DNA of 64,000 nucleotides from Mycobacterium montefiorense (GTDB lineage Bacteria > Actinomycetota > Actinomycetes > Mycobacteriales > Mycobacteriaceae). The notes under the pieces were generated by a model. The model saw only the letters and a program-made list of their open reading frames with translations, was not told the origin of the DNA and ran no database searches. How positions within the stretch are numbered: the first letter of the stretch is position 1; every line of letters starts with the position of its first letter. Made by a program: the position numbers and the translations under genes. The stretch covers positions 504,938-568,937 of the forward strand of contig NZ_BFCH01000017.1 in NCBI RefSeq assembly GCF_003112775.1, given 5' to 3'. Positions 62,765 to 64,000 of this stretch are shown in pieces.

Positions 62765-64000
62765 TTGGATATCGTGCTCGGGGTGTCGATCGCACCGGCT
62801 TCGGTCCAGATGGTCCTGGTTGAAGGCGAAAATGCCGACGGCGCGTTGGTTGAAGAGGACGAGTTCCAGCTCACCGAGACCGATGACACCGAACCCACCG
62901 CCGTTCCCGATCGGGTGATCTCTGCGATCCTGGGTACCCGCGAGGGCGCCGCCGATGCCGGGCTTGAGCTGTCCTCGATCGGGGTGACGTGGACCGACCA
63001 GCTGCATGCGGCCGTGCTCGGCGACGCGCTGGCCTCCTACAAGCTCGAGAACGTGATGCTGGTCTCGGCGTTCCTGGCTGTCGCCGCGCTGGGTCAATCC
63101 GTCGGTGGGGCAATGGGTTACGACACCACCGCGGTGCTGTTCGTGGAGCCCGAGACCGCGACGCTGGCGCTCGTCGAGACCTCCGACGGGTCCATCACCG
63201 CCGTCTACAAGGAAGAGATTGTCGCCGAGTCCTACGACGAGGCCACCGCGCAACTCACCGGGATGATCGCTGGCCTCGACGAGCTGGACTTACCTCCGGG
63301 CGGTGTGTTCGTGGTCGGCTCGGGCGTCGACGTCGCGCCGATCAAGCCGGCACTGGAGTCGGCGACGTCTCTTACCGTGAGCGCACCCGAAGAGGCCGAG
63401 ACGGCGCTGGCCCGCGGCGCCGCGCTGGCGTCGGCGAACGCACCGCTGTTCGCGTCGTCGACCGCGGCACTGGCCTACGCGCAGGACCCGGGCACCGGGG
63501 CCGTCGACCCGTCCGCGATGCCCGAATACTTCGGCGTTTCCTACTTTGCCGACGGCGCCGAACACGGCGACGGCGAGCTCGCCTACAGCCTGGTGCCGGA
63601 CGACGACGCCGATGCTCCCACCGACGTCATCAACCCGTCCGACCTCATCGGACCGGCCGAGGGCAAACCGCGGCGCCGGCCGGTGCTGCTGCTCGGCAGC
63701 GGGATGGCAGTCGTCGCGATCAGCGCGGTGGTGGCGCTCGAGATCGCACTGGCGATTGGAATCCGCACCACGAACGTGGCCGTGCAGCCCAGCCCTAACC
63801 AAAACCTCATCGTCCCAACGCAACCGGCTCCCGCTCCGCCGGTTGAGGCGTCCGTCGCGAAGCCGAAGATCGTCCTGCCCGCGCCGGCCGCGGCACCCAA
63901 ACCCGTGATGCCAGCGGCGGCGGCACCGCTGCCTGCGGCTCCGCCGCCGCTGCCCGCCCCTCCCATTGCTGCGCCGGTGCCAGTTCCGGTTGTGGTGCCG
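62765..64000 (+). CDS. actin/Hsp70-like fold, membrane protein with Pro-rich tail (3' end beyond window)
   Basis: At least 412 residues from TTG 62765, with TTTTGGAG 9 bp upstream; GTG 62774 is possible. The N-terminal 260 residues read LGVSIAPASVQMVLVEG and VFVVGSGVDVAPIKPALES, the loops of an actin-like fold, with a helix near 305-330 (VLLLGSGMAVVAISAVVAL). An Ala/Pro-rich outer part follows. It resembles the Rv0312-like protein at 31785 and the mycobacterial Rv2264c-type group in layout. The gene runs off the right edge, so the end is unknown. Confidence 0.75.
   Translation, partial: MDIVLGVSIAPASVQMVLVEGENADGALVEEDEFQLTETDDTEPTAVPDRVISAILGTREGAADAGLELSSIGVTWTDQLHAAVLGDALASYKLENVMLVSAFLAVAALGQSVGGAMGYDTTAVLFVEPETATLALVETSDGSITAVYKEEIVAESYDEATAQLTGMIAGLDELDLPPGGVFVVGSGVDVAPIKPALESATSLTVSAPEEAETALARGAALASANAPLFASSTAALAYAQDPGTGAVDPSAMPEYFGVSYFADGAEHGDGELAYSLVPDDDADAPTDVINPSDLIGPAEGKPRRRPVLLLGSGMAVVAISAVVALEIALAIGIRTTNVAVQPSPNQNLIVPTQPAPAPPVEASVAKPKIVLPAPAAAPKPVMPAAAAPLPAAPPPLPAPPIAAPVPVPVVVP

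Noticed and set aside
1..64000. Insertion sequences, PE_PGRS genes, toxin-antitoxin pairs and CRISPR arrays
   Set aside because: None was found by reading. No terminal inverted repeats with transposase, no Gly-Gly-Ala tracts after a PE domain, and no repeat-spacer array.

Overview
The window is high-GC actinobacterial chromosome, clearly Mycobacterium. It carries a complete ESX-3 type VII secretion locus (eccA3-eccB3-eccC3-PE5-PPE4-esxG-esxH-espG3-eccD3-mycP3-eccE3), two PPE-PPW genes, and gene order matching the Rv0272c-Rv0321 segment of M. tuberculosis from memory. Several features argue against the M. tuberculosis complex itself: no PE_PGRS genes, no toxin-antitoxin cluster between the sulfatase and bluB homologues, and about 19 kb of different genes between the GH16 gene (Rv0315-like) and the Rv0320-dcd pair. 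The species cannot be named from the sequence alone.

Layout. 1-4.6 kb: hydrolase, two TetR regulators, a glyoxalase-fold protein, a small membrane protein and a DUF2236 oxygenase-like gene. 4.6-7.2 kb: a Zur-type promoter, PPE3 and a SAM methyltransferase. 7.2-22.6 kb: the ESX-3 operon, with two metal-responsive promoters (Zur box, then IdeR-like box), many 4-bp stop/start overlaps and two short leader ORFs. 22.6-42 kb: the Rv0293c-Rv0315-like block: hydrolase, tam, sulfatase, bluB, PAP2 phosphatase, YkuD-like exported protein, the Rv0311-Rv0313-like genes, a cyclase-ATPase, a DUF3060 protein, a reductase, a MarR pair and two tandem Tat-exported GH16 glucanases. 42-61 kb: accessory block with a glycosyltransferase, an SOS-box gene, guanine deaminase, a frameshifted GAP-like gene, a zincin-like protein, a PAP2/DAG-kinase fusion, a TetR/GMC pair, a kinase relic, a CruF-like gene, an L,D-transpeptidase, a secreted serine protease, LysE/LysG and an SDR. 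It ends in an island scar: a Pro/Ser-rich protein tail, the last 49 codons of a tyrosine integrase, a low-GC unknown gene and tRNA-Gly(CCC). 61.3-64 kb: back to the conserved chromosome with an exported M15-like protein, dcd and the start of a Pro-rich membrane protein.

How the parts work together. ESX-3 secretes EsxG-EsxH and PE/PPE pairs and is needed for siderophore-dependent iron and zinc homeostasis. The Zur and IdeR-like sites fit that role. PPE3 has its own copy of the same Zur promoter, so it should be co-induced with ESX-3 under zinc starvation. Divergent regulator/target pairs with clear dyads occur at 1.75, 30.4, 39.9, 49.7 and 57.4 kb. All functional calls rest on reading the sequence and remembered families; no search was run.
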